A DNA stretch of 6,293 bases from Bacteroidales bacterium UBA1745 (lineage in GTDB: Bacteria; Bacteroidota; Bacteroidia; Bacteroidales; UBA932), in the NCBI GenBank assembly GCA_002314885.1, contig DCHT01000054.1, positions 1 to 6,293 of the forward strand. The letters are read 5' to 3'. Each line of letters starts with the position of its first letter. Position 1 is the first letter of the stretch. Of the stretch, positions 1-5,682 are shown in pieces. The notes beneath the pieces were generated by a model, which searched no databases, had not been told where the DNA came from, and was given only the letters and a program-made list of their open reading frames with translations. A program made the translations under genes and the position numbers.

Positions 1-1692
1 GCGAGCAATTCCACACCGATCAACTGGGATGCCATCTTTGCTGAATGTGAGCGCTTGAGGGATGAATACGGCCACACCCTTCCAAAGAACCAGGCAAGAA
101 TACGAGAGAAGGTTCGGCAGTACAAGCTTGACGGCTACAAGTGCCTTATCAGCGGCAAGGTGGGTAACACGAACACCACCAAGCTGACCGCAGAGGCTCA
201 GGAGTGGCTCATAGCCCAGATGCGCAACCGCGTTCACCGCAACAGGGTTGTAGATGTTTTCAAGATGTACAACGAGCAGTCGGAGGCAATGGGATGGAAA
301 AGAGTCCGGACCGAAAAGACCATCACTGACTACCTGTTCAGACCCGACATCCGTCCCCTGTGGGAGGATTCCAAGGTCGGTGACCTTGCGGTGCGCGCCC
401 AGATACAGCGCCAGGGAAGTTTCGACAGGACGCAGCTGCGTGATTCGCAGTGGTTCGGCGACGGTACTGTCATCAACCTATATTATAAGGAGTTTGTTGG
501 CGGAAAGTATGTGGCCAGAAGGCTCTGGGTATATGAGGTGATGGACGCTGCCACGGAATGTTTCCTTGGTTACGATATAGCCGAGAACGAGAGCTTCGAG
601 ATGATGTACCGCGCCACCCTAATGGCACTGCAGACCTCCGGACACAAGCCTTATACTTATGCCTACGATAACCAGACGGGCAGCAAGCAGAAGCACGCCG
701 AGCTGTGGCTGAAGAAGACTGCCAACAAGACATATCATACGGCACCTTACCATGGCAACTCCAAGACCATCGAGAGCGGCTTCGGGCGCTTCCAGCAGCA
801 GGTGCTGTACCGCAGGTTCAACTATTCCGGAGGAAACATCACCGCCGGCAGCATGGTGTCCAAGGTGGACAGGGAGTTCCTCGAGGCAAATGTGGGCAAT
901 CTGCCGACAAGAAGTGAGGCGATAGCCGCATACGTAGAGTGCCGCCAGCAGTGGAACGATATGCCTATGACCGGCGTCAGGGATGCCGCAATGAGCAGAT
1001 GGCAGGTGTATCAGAGCTCCGAGAATCCCAACACGTCCGAGATTACCGAGGCTATGATGGCCGACATCAGAATGATTTTCACGCAAAAGGCTGTCAAGTA
1101 TGCTGCCCGCGGAATGCACTTCACCGTCAAGGGCGTGGACTATGAGTATGAGGTTATGAAGAGTGATCTTCGCCATTCCAACCAGCAGTTCACAACTGAG
1201 AACGTCGGCCGTGAGTTCTGCATCGAGTATGACCCGGACACTCTGGGTCTTGAGGGGTCCTTCATAAAGATGTACATCGACTGCGGCAAGAGCGGCAGGC
1301 AGTTCGTCACGAGGGCCTACCGTAAGATAACAATGCCGAGGGACATGATGAGCCAGACGAAGGAGCAGCAGTCGCTGCTGCACGAGGAGATCAATGCGGG
1401 CAAGAAGGAGAGGGTGCGTCTGGCGCTGGAGAGGTCAAGAATCGAGACGGCCTGGGGAACTTCGCCGGAGCAGCAGGGCTTCAAAAGCCCGAAGATACAC
1501 GGCATCAGTGACAGGGAGTTTGAGATGTTTGCGGACGAGATACGCAGGGAGAGCGTCGTAGTGCTTGCCGAAGATGAGGAGAAGGAGACGCCCAAGGTGG
1601 TGGAGACGGACAATTTCTCTGAGGGCATAGGGGCCCTGCAGAAGAGCATCAGCAGTGCCGACCGTCTGGATGATTTTCTGAGCAGAATGTAA
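1..1692 (+). CDS. muA: Mu-type DDE transposase (MuA), 5'-truncated by window edge
   Basis: This is the phage transposase, which cleaves the phage ends and joins them to target DNA during replicative transposition. The frame is open back to base 1 (it begins A-S-N-S-T-P-I-N-W-D), so the TTG at 55 is not the real start. There are 563 visible residues; MuA has 663, so roughly the N-terminal end-binding region is missing. Numbering from base 1, residues about 20-130 are a helical, basic DNA-binding part. The RNase H-like core has D154 (in WFGDGTVINLYY), D223 (in YAYDNQTG) and E258 (in GNSKTIESGFGRF), matching the MuA D269/D336/E392 triad. Residues about 320-440 fit the beta-barrel region (Mu-transpos_C). 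Residues 441-486 form a charged helix. The C-terminus (DRLDDFLSRM) should contact MuB. The spacing from the second D to E is only 35, shorter than in MuA. MuB follows 23 nt downstream. Confidence 0.95.
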   Translation, partial: ASNSTPINWDAIFAECERLRDEYGHTLPKNQARIREKVRQYKLDGYKCLISGKVGNTNTTKLTAEAQEWLIAQMRNRVHRNRVVDVFKMYNEQSEAMGWKRVRTEKTITDYLFRPDIRPLWEDSKVGDLAVRAQIQRQGSFDRTQLRDSQWFGDGTVINLYYKEFVGGKYVARRLWVYEVMDAATECFLGYDIAENESFEMMYRATLMALQTSGHKPYTYAYDNQTGSKQKHAELWLKKTANKTYHTAPYHGNSKTIESGFGRFQQQVLYRRFNYSGGNITAGSMVSKVDREFLEANVGNLPTRSEAIAAYVECRQQWNDMPMTGVRDAAMSRWQVYQSSENPNTSEITEAMMADIRMIFTQKAVKYAARGMHFTVKGVDYEYEVMKSDLRHSNQQFTTENVGREFCIEYDPDTLGLEGSFIKMYIDCGKSGRQFVTRAYRKITMPRDMMSQTKEQQSLLHEEINAGKKERVRLALERSRIETAWGTSPEQQGFKSPKIHGISDREFEMFADEIRRESVVVLAEDEEKETPKVVETDNFSEGIGALQKSISSADRLDDFLSRM

Positions 1693-1715
1693 TTCAACCA
1701 ATCAATATAAACATT

Positions 1716-2597
1716 ATGAAACTTACCGACAAACAGAAGGAGACCATTGCGCAGTCATTGAGAGTTTACTGCGCAAGGTATTCGAGCCAGAACAAGGCCG
1801 CAGAATCCATCAAGGGCGCATCGCCCGCCACCATCAGCACCATCCTCAACGGAAAGTGGGACAAGATCAGCGACGACATGTGGCTGACCGTGCAGGCGCA
1901 GATTGCGCGCAGCGCCGACTGGAAGCTTTGCCACACGGCGGCTTTTGATGCTCTGGGAGCATATATGGATGATGCGAAGGAGTGGAGCAATGTGGTATGG
2001 GTCACCGGCCCTGCCGGCATCGGCAAGAGCACGACGGCTGCGCAGTTCGAGAGGTCCAACCGCAACGTGTTCCTGATCACCTGCAGTGAGGATATGCACA
2101 AGTCGGACTTCGTCCACGAGCTTGCTCAGAAGATAGGCATCCGCGTGGAGGGGCTGACGGTGCGTGATACGCTGAAACGCATCATCAGGGAGATTGTGAC
2201 GCTGGACCGTCCGCTGCTGATATTCGACGAGGGTGACAAATTGACAGACTCCGTCCTGTACTACTACATAAGCCTGTACAATGCGCTGGAGGAAAAGTGC
2301 GGAATGGTGTTCCTGAGCACCAACTATATGTGTCAGAGGGTGCGCAGGGGTGTGCAGATGGGCCGCAAGGGCTATGATGAGCTGGAGAGCCGCATTTGCC
2401 GCAAGTTCGTCCCTCTGGATGAGATCAACCGCGAGGAGGTGATAGCCATCTGTGAGGCCAACGGCCTTGCTGACCAGTCGGCTATCCGGAATGTGCTCCG
2501 CGAGGCTGAGGAGTGCGGCAATGACCTGCGCCGCGTGAAGAAGCTTGTGCACCGCGAGCTCCGCAGGCAGTCACAGAGTGTTCAAACGGGAGTCTAA
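1716..2597 (+). CDS. muB: MuB-type AAA ATPase, target DNA activator
   Basis: This 293-aa protein is close to Mu B in length (312 aa). MuB forms ATP-dependent filaments on target DNA, stimulates MuA, and gives target immunity. Residues about 1-65 form a small helix-turn-helix domain (NKAAESIKGASPATISTILN, about 26-45), as in the DNA-binding N-terminus of MuB. The Walker A motif is G98-PAGIGKST. Walker B is LLIFDE, with D171 and E172. A sensor-1-like N203 lies in VFLSTNYM. R-rich segments follow (QRVRRG; ESRICRKF). Residues about 235-290 form a helical C-terminal domain (REAEECGNDLRRVKKLV) like the MuB/TnsC C-terminal helices. The ATG at 1716 is preceded by the A+T-rich stretch ATCAATATAAACATT with no Shine-Dalgarno, which is normal for Bacteroidota. 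Its position directly after the transposase strongly supports the call. Confidence 0.93.
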   Translation: MKLTDKQKETIAQSLRVYCARYSSQNKAAESIKGASPATISTILNGKWDKISDDMWLTVQAQIARSADWKLCHTAAFDALGAYMDDAKEWSNVVWVTGPAGIGKSTTAAQFERSNRNVFLITCSEDMHKSDFVHELAQKIGIRVEGLTVRDTLKRIIREIVTLDRPLLIFDEGDKLTDSVLYYYISLYNALEEKCGMVFLSTNYMCQRVRRGVQMGRKGYDELESRICRKFVPLDEINREEVIAICEANGLADQSAIRNVLREAEECGNDLRRVKKLVHRELRRQSQSVQTGV

Positions 2598-2624
2598 CCA
2601 TATTCAAACAGTGTTCAATGAATA
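2570..2624 (+). repeat. Degenerate 11-bp phased TTCAA repeat at the MuB/second-ATPase junction
   Basis: TTCAA occurs at 2581, 2603 and 2614, at spacings of 22 and 11 bp. The nine-base word AGTGTTCAA occurs at 2577-2585 and 2610-2618, and TTCAAAC at 2581-2587 and 2603-2609. Read as 11-bp units, the segments starting at 2570 (GTCACAGAGTG) and 2603 (TTCAAACAGTG) agree at 8 of 11 positions, and the unit at 2592 (GTCTAACCATA) is a weaker match. The array runs from the last codons of the MuB gene across the 20-bp gap into the start codon of the next gene. It could be an operator or protein-binding array with sites on one face of the helix. A chance arrangement in a short A+T-rich spacer is also possible. 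Confidence 0.4.
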
Positions 2625-3277
2625 AGTCCTTATCAGCAAAACAGGTGCTTTCCATCCAGCGCAACCGTATCCTTCCGGGCGGCATTTGGGAAGAGTGTGT
2701 AGGCGAGATTGACCGTCACGGCACGGTGTTCTTCTGGGGTAACAGCGGCAATGGCAAGACAAGCGCCGTCGTGTCGTTCTGCAAGGAGCTGTGCGCTTAC
2801 GGCAGGGTGCTGTACATCTCTCTGGAGGAGGGCTTCAGCCTGTCGATGCAGAACACGATACGCCGCTTCTCGATGCAGGACTGCGGAAGCCAGTTCCAGG
2901 TGATTGACCATTACAGTGCGGAGGATCTGGAGGAGAGGCTGAGCAAGCAGCGCGGACCGGAGTTCATTGTGTTCGACTCTTTCCAGTACACGCAGATGCG
3001 CTATGCCGAATACATCTCCCTGAAGGAGCGCTACCGTAACAAGATGTTCATCTTCGTCAGCCACGCGGAAGGCAGACAGCCTGCCGGCCGTGCCGCCAGG
3101 AGCGTCAAGTATGATGCCGGCCTGAAGATATGGGTGGAGGGCAAGGTGGCGTTCAGTCTGGGCCGTTTCATCGGAAATAAGGGCAAGGCCATCATCTGGA
3201 AGGAGGGCTGCATCGAATATTGGGGGACGGACAACATTGAGGATATCAAATCTGAAAAAAAGGAGAACAAGTTATGA
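2618..3277 (+). CDS. RecA-fold P-loop ATPase (RadA/DnaB-like), second ATPase of the early region
   Basis: The 219-aa protein is essentially one nucleotide-binding domain. Walker A is G41-NSGNGKT, followed by the strand VLYISLEEG (about 67-75), which resembles the 'YvSgEes' strand of RadA/DnaB-type proteins. Walker B is EFIVFDS with D120. After it comes FIFVSHAEGRQPAGRAAR and a KYDAGLKIWVEGK segment, which parallels the 'vTKeG.iAGP..leh.vDtvl.fEG' region of RadA. No zinc finger, helicase N-terminal domain or Lon-like domain is present. It probably couples ATP hydrolysis to work on DNA or on a nucleoprotein complex, perhaps at replicative transposition; the exact task is unknown. It lies 20 nt after MuB and ends in an ATGA overlap with the next gene. 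The ATG at 2618 is the first in frame after the MuB stop and leaves about 35 residues before Walker A. Confidence 0.75.
   Translation: MNKSLSAKQVLSIQRNRILPGGIWEECVGEIDRHGTVFFWGNSGNGKTSAVVSFCKELCAYGRVLYISLEEGFSLSMQNTIRRFSMQDCGSQFQVIDHYSAEDLEERLSKQRGPEFIVFDSFQYTQMRYAEYISLKERYRNKMFIFVSHAEGRQPAGRAARSVKYDAGLKIWVEGKVAFSLGRFIGNKGKAIIWKEGCIEYWGTDNIEDIKSEKKENKL
3260..3265 (+). promoter_or_regulatory. Ribosome binding site (AAGGAG) for the 79-aa gene
   Basis: AAGGAG sits 8 nt before the ATG at 3274, inside the last codons of the preceding ATPase gene. It is a near-canonical Shine-Dalgarno sequence and supports the 3274 start together with the ATGA stop/start overlap. Most other starts in the window have no such sequence, so this junction stands out. 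Confidence 0.6.
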
Positions 3278-3513
3278 AAAGAACTGCCAAGGAGATTCGT
3301 AGGTATGTCAGGGAGCAGGAATGGTATTGCTACTGGAAGACTTTCATCCTCTGCACTGACCTTCCTCTTGTCAAGAAGATGATAGTGCTTTTGGGATATG
3401 ATCCGGAGATTCTGTTCTTTTTCTTCGATTGGAGCAGGACCCTTCAGGGCTTCGCATATTGGGCCCTGGTCAATGATGAATTCAATAAATGGTACAACGA
3501 TGGGCAGGAGTAA
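3274..3513 (+). CDS. Hypothetical 79-aa aromatic-rich protein
   Basis: I do not recognise this protein. It has a basic N-terminus (MKRTAKEIRRYVR). It is unusually aromatic: 18 of 79 residues are W, Y or F, with WYCYW at 17-21, FFFFDW at 48-53 and further W at 63 and 73. There is no clear signal peptide. The hydrophobic stretches at about 36-51 and 57-66 are short and interrupted by G, D, P or E, so a membrane segment is not convincing, and a compact helical protein seems likelier. It overlaps the ATPase gene by 4 nt (ATGA) and has its own AAGGAG ribosome site, which argues that it is translated. It also overlaps the next gene by 14 nt. The location suggests an early accessory role; no function is assigned. 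Confidence 0.72.
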   Translation: MKRTAKEIRRYVREQEWYCYWKTFILCTDLPLVKKMIVLLGYDPEILFFFFDWSRTLQGFAYWALVNDEFNKWYNDGQE

Positions 3514-3964
3514 TTATGCACGGTTCTACGCCCTTCTGGGTAAGAATCCGGCCGTCAATAAGGATGAGATAGTGCTTCAGTTCACTGACGGGCGTACCAC
3601 GCACCTGCACGAGATGAGGCAGTGCGAGTATGACGAGATGTGTGACCTGCTGCAGAACGGCTCTCTTGCCGAGCAGGAGGCGGAGGAGCGCGAGCTTCGC
3701 CGTGCCAGGTCGGCGGTTCTGGTGCGCATCGCCCGCCTCGGCATAGACACTGTCGACAACTGGGACGGCATCGACGCCTTCTGCCTGAGTCCGAAGATTG
3801 CCGGGAAGAGGTTTGCGAAGATGACGGCGCTGGAGCTCCGCTCGCTTGTGCAGAAGTTGGAGCTGATCATCAGCAAGGGCGGCCTCAAGAGCGTCAAGAC
3901 TCGCGAGGAGGTTGCGCAGGAAAGTATTATTAAACTCGCAAAAACCCAAAAATACAGTTCGTAA
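3500..3964 (+). CDS. Bacteroidota phage early protein, probable distant Mu gp16 (GemA) relative
   Basis: A 154-aa protein starting at the ATG at 3500 (MGRSNYARFYALLGKNP). Residues 5-48 contain the conserved-looking block FTDGRTTHLHEM (28-39). Residues about 50-75 are a charged helix (EQEAEERELRRARSAVLVRI). The C-terminal part holds CLSPKIAGKRFAKMT (about 95-109) and a helix LRSLVQKLELII before SKGGLK. Proteins of this layout are common in Bacteroidota phages. The pattern 'short helix, L..LG, then tGk.f..lt..el..l...l' resembles the DUF1018/gp16 family of Mu (GemA, reported to affect host gene expression and DNA topology), and a gp16 gene is expected in the early block. The similarity is by eye and weak, so the function is uncertain. 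The open frame extends up to 3398, but earlier starts would overlap the 79-aa gene by up to 116 nt. The start at 3500 leaves a 14-nt overlap. Confidence 0.72.
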   Translation: MGRSNYARFYALLGKNPAVNKDEIVLQFTDGRTTHLHEMRQCEYDEMCDLLQNGSLAEQEAEERELRRARSAVLVRIARLGIDTVDNWDGIDAFCLSPKIAGKRFAKMTALELRSLVQKLELIISKGGLKSVKTREEVAQESIIKLAKTQKYSS

Positions 3965-4182
3965 TGGCAAGGATGCGCATCGGGGCTTATCTCGACATGG
4001 AGATGAACCAGGACCTCGGGATAGATGATTTCAGACACGCCGTCATCACTATGAAGCTGCCTTTCATCGGGGATTTCGGAGCGAAGGGCCTGCCTTCAAT
4101 GAGGGCGGTGATGGATGTGAAGGACCTCAACACGGCGGCCGACTTTGTCAGAAGGATAGTTTACAACAATCAATCTTATTAA
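3964..4182 (+). CDS. Hypothetical 72-aa protein
   Basis: I do not recognise this protein. It begins MARMRIGAYLDMEMN and shares one base with the preceding stop (TAATG), so translation is probably coupled. The sequence is mixed: a short strand-like start, a possible helix (DDFRHAVITMKL, about 21-32), a glycine-bearing loop (FIGDFGAKGLPS) and a C-terminal helix (TAADFVRRIVYNN). It has no Cys pair, no signal peptide and no membrane segment. The gene is followed by a 12-nt gap before the DUF3164 gene. Conserved spacing and a clean frame with no internal stop make it likely real, but its role is unknown. Confidence 0.65.
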   Translation: MARMRIGAYLDMEMNQDLGIDDFRHAVITMKLPFIGDFGAKGLPSMRAVMDVKDLNTAADFVRRIVYNNQSY

Positions 4183-4194
4183 TACTGAAATTTT

Positions 4195-4869
4195 ATGGAT
4201 CAACAAGGAATTTATTCCGTCAATATGACGGAGGCCGAGAGGGCCGAGTTCGAGGCTTTCAAGGCAGCTGCCGCAAAGAAGGCGGAGCAGGAACGCATCA
4301 AGAAGATGCGTGAGGACTACGAAGTACTCGTGGATGACACCATCAATGAGTCCATTCCATCATTGATGGAAGTGTCGAAGGCGATTGCCGCCGCCAAATC
4401 CAAGGTGTATGACGACTTCAAGACAATCATCTCCCTCAAGAGCGAGCTGTTCCGTCTGAGGAAGGGTGAGGAACTGGATGTCAAGAGCCATACGTTCACC
4501 AACAGGACGTCCGACAAGAGGATTATACTTGGCGTGTATACCCTGGATAACTACAAGGATACTGCCGAGGAAGGCATTGCCATCGTCAAGGAATACATCT
4601 CGTCTCTGGCAAAGGACCCCGAGAGCGAGGGACTGGTGAAGATGGTGCTGCAGCTGCTCTCCAAGGACAGCAAGGGCACCCTCAAGGCATCTCGCATCAT
4701 CCAGCTGCGCAGGCTGGCCGATGAGACCGGCAATGAACGCTTCATCGAGGGCGTTAAGATCATCGAGGACGCCTATTGCCCTGCTCCCTCCAAGACCTAT
4801 GTCAAGGCTGAGGTGAAGGGCGAGAATGGAGAATGGATCAATGTACCACTTGGAATGACGGAGTCATAG
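4195..4869 (+). CDS. DUF3164 family protein
   Basis: A 224-aa protein of a family often found in the early region of Mu-like phages, without an established function. Residues about 11-45 form an Ala/Glu/Lys-rich helix, probably a coiled coil (TEAERAEFEAFKAAAAKK). Residues 46-85 continue as helix (NESIPSLMEVSKAIAAAKSK). The middle has a beta-like piece (FTNRTSDKRIILGVYT). The C-terminal part carries the features I associate with this family: KASRIIQLRRLADE (164-177), then I.DAYCPAPSKTYVK, and a final G.W..VPL. The ATG at 4195 follows ATACTGAAATTTT, an A+T-rich leader with no Shine-Dalgarno. The next gene starts 2 nt after the stop. The position between gp16-like and morphogenesis genes suggests an early role in replication or host takeover, but that is inference only. 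Confidence 0.8.
   Translation: MDQQGIYSVNMTEAERAEFEAFKAAAAKKAEQERIKKMREDYEVLVDDTINESIPSLMEVSKAIAAAKSKVYDDFKTIISLKSELFRLRKGEELDVKSHTFTNRTSDKRIILGVYTLDNYKDTAEEGIAIVKEYISSLAKDPESEGLVKMVLQLLSKDSKGTLKASRIIQLRRLADETGNERFIEGVKIIEDAYCPAPSKTYVKAEVKGENGEWINVPLGMTES
4860..4863 (+). promoter_or_regulatory. Possible ribosome binding site (GGAG) for the HTH gene
   Basis: GGAG lies 8 nt upstream of the ATG at 4872, within the last codons of the DUF3164 gene. It favours 4872 over the earlier in-frame ATG at 4833, which would overlap the DUF3164 gene by 37 nt and add a 13-residue extension that looks like read-through of the other frame. Confidence 0.4.
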
Positions 4870-4871
4870 GA

Positions 4872-5123
4872 ATGGCCAGAAGTGCTAAAAGAAGGCGTCG
4901 CGGATTGAGTTATCAGAAAAGAGTTGCTGATATCAACCGTATTTATGAGGAGAAGTCGCAGCTGGGTCTCTCGAACAGGGAGATCTGGCAGCGTTTCGTA
5001 TATCCCCAGTGGGGAGTGTGTGAGCGCGCCTTCTATGGCATTCTGAAGGCATCCGTTGATCCGAAGAATGACATTCCGCAGGATGAAATGAGTCTGTTCA
5101 GCGACGAGGATTATGAAAAATGA
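4872..5123 (+). CDS. Small basic protein with probable helix-turn-helix
   Basis: An 83-aa protein. The N-terminus is strongly basic (SAKRRRRG, 4-11). Residues about 13-31 form a helix (SYQKRVADINRIYEEKSQL). Then comes GLSNREIWQRFVYPQWGVCERAFYGILKA (32-60), which reads as helix-turn-helix: NREIWQRFV as the first helix, YPQWGV as the turn, CERAFYGIL as the recognition helix. The C-terminal tail is acidic (DEMSLFSDEDYE). Similar short proteins with a '.REIW.R.iYP.yGiserTfYn.L' pattern occur in Bacteroidota phages and are not characterised. It sits exactly between the last early gene and the first morphogenesis gene and overlaps the latter by 11 nt. A DNA-binding regulator of late genes, or a small terminase-like DNA recogniser, are both possible; neither is shown. 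Confidence 0.75.
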   Translation: MARSAKRRRRGLSYQKRVADINRIYEEKSQLGLSNREIWQRFVYPQWGVCERAFYGILKASVDPKNDIPQDEMSLFSDEDYEK

Positions 5124-5682
5124 ATTGGACAAGGTGTTGCGGCAGATAATCCGCGATATCCGCGTGGACCTGTCACAGGAGTTCGACCGGAACTTTGAGC
5201 GCCAGGCATTCTTTTCCCAGGCGTGGGCACGCCGCAAGACTAAGCTGCGCGGTGACGGCCATATCCTTGTTGACAGCGGCAATCTCCGGAGGTCTATAAA
5301 GGCTGTCTCTGACAGTAACTCTATCACTTTCTCTTCGGATCTTCCCTATGCAGCCATTCACAATGAGGGCGGGAAGATCAGGGTGACTGAGAGGATGAAG
5401 CGTTTCTTCTGGGCGAAGTATTATGAGGCCTGCGGAGGGTTCGGACGCAAGAAGGACGGCAGCAGGCGCAATGACAGGCGCACCGTCAAGCTGTCGACAG
5501 CGGCGGAGTTCTACAAGGCGATGGCGCTGATGAAGGTGGGAAGTGAGGTGACAATACCCAGACGAAGGTTTCTCGGGACGTCCCCGGAGGTTGAGAAGTC
5601 CGTGACTGACATCATAGAATCAAATCTTGAGGAGTATTTTGAAAAATATGGTAATGAACTCAATAACAAGTACAGCAAATGA
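5113..5682 (+). CDS. Phage virion morphogenesis protein, Mu gpG / P2 gpS type
   Basis: A 189-aa protein of the family that includes Mu gpG and P2 gpS (tail completion), needed for joining or completing tail and head. Diagnostic blocks visible are ILVDSGNLRRSI (51-62), the YAAIHNEGG block (79-87) and a terminal TIPRRRFLG (147-155). Their order and spacing are those of the family. Before them is a helical N-terminus (1-45), and between the second and third block is a basic insert (GRKKDGSRRNDRR, about 115-127). The tail is a helix (VEKSVTDIIESNLEEYFEKY). The ATG at 5113 overlaps the HTH gene by 11 nt, and the stop overlaps the next start (ATGA). This is the first clear structural gene in the window and marks the early-to-late transition. 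Confidence 0.92.
   Translation: MKNELDKVLRQIIRDIRVDLSQEFDRNFERQAFFSQAWARRKTKLRGDGHILVDSGNLRRSIKAVSDSNSITFSSDLPYAAIHNEGGKIRVTERMKRFFWAKYYEACGGFGRKKDGSRRNDRRTVKLSTAAEFYKAMALMKVGSEVTIPRRRFLGTSPEVEKSVTDIIESNLEEYFEKYGNELNNKYSK

Noticed and set aside
55..57. TTG at 55 as transposase start
   Set aside because: The frame is open and protein-like back to base 1, and a MuA-type protein needs further N-terminal DNA-binding domains. The real start lies upstream of the window.
254..541. Alternative + frame inside the transposase gene
   Set aside because: It is S/R/T-rich, overlaps the DNA-binding and catalytic part of the transposase, and has no separate signal for translation.
619..1383. 254-aa open frame on the minus strand opposite the transposase
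   Set aside because: It is antisense to the clear DDE core, its translation is low-complexity L/H/A-rich, and no domain is visible. It is an effect of the codon use of the real gene.
1755..2552. 265-aa open frame on the minus strand opposite MuB
   Set aside because: It mirrors the MuB gene, which has intact Walker motifs. The antisense translation shows no motif and no plausible start context.
3398..3499. N-terminal extension of the gp16-like gene from the ATG at 3398
   Set aside because: The added residues are only the shifted reading of the 79-aa gene. The start at 3500 gives a natural short overlap and a typical beginning for this family.
3482..4038. Overlapping minus-strand frames (162 and 153 aa) opposite the gp16-like gene
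   Set aside because: Both lie antisense to a coupled + strand gene, have biased composition (S/R/L-rich) and no recognisable domain.
4833..4871. Earlier ATG for the HTH gene at 4833
   Set aside because: It would overlap the conserved C-terminus of the DUF3164 gene. The ATG at 4872 has GGAG 8 nt upstream and follows the stop by 2 nt.
4797..5327. 176-aa minus-strand frame across the DUF3164/HTH/gpG junctions
   Set aside because: It crosses three coupled + strand genes with good family features and has no motif of its own.
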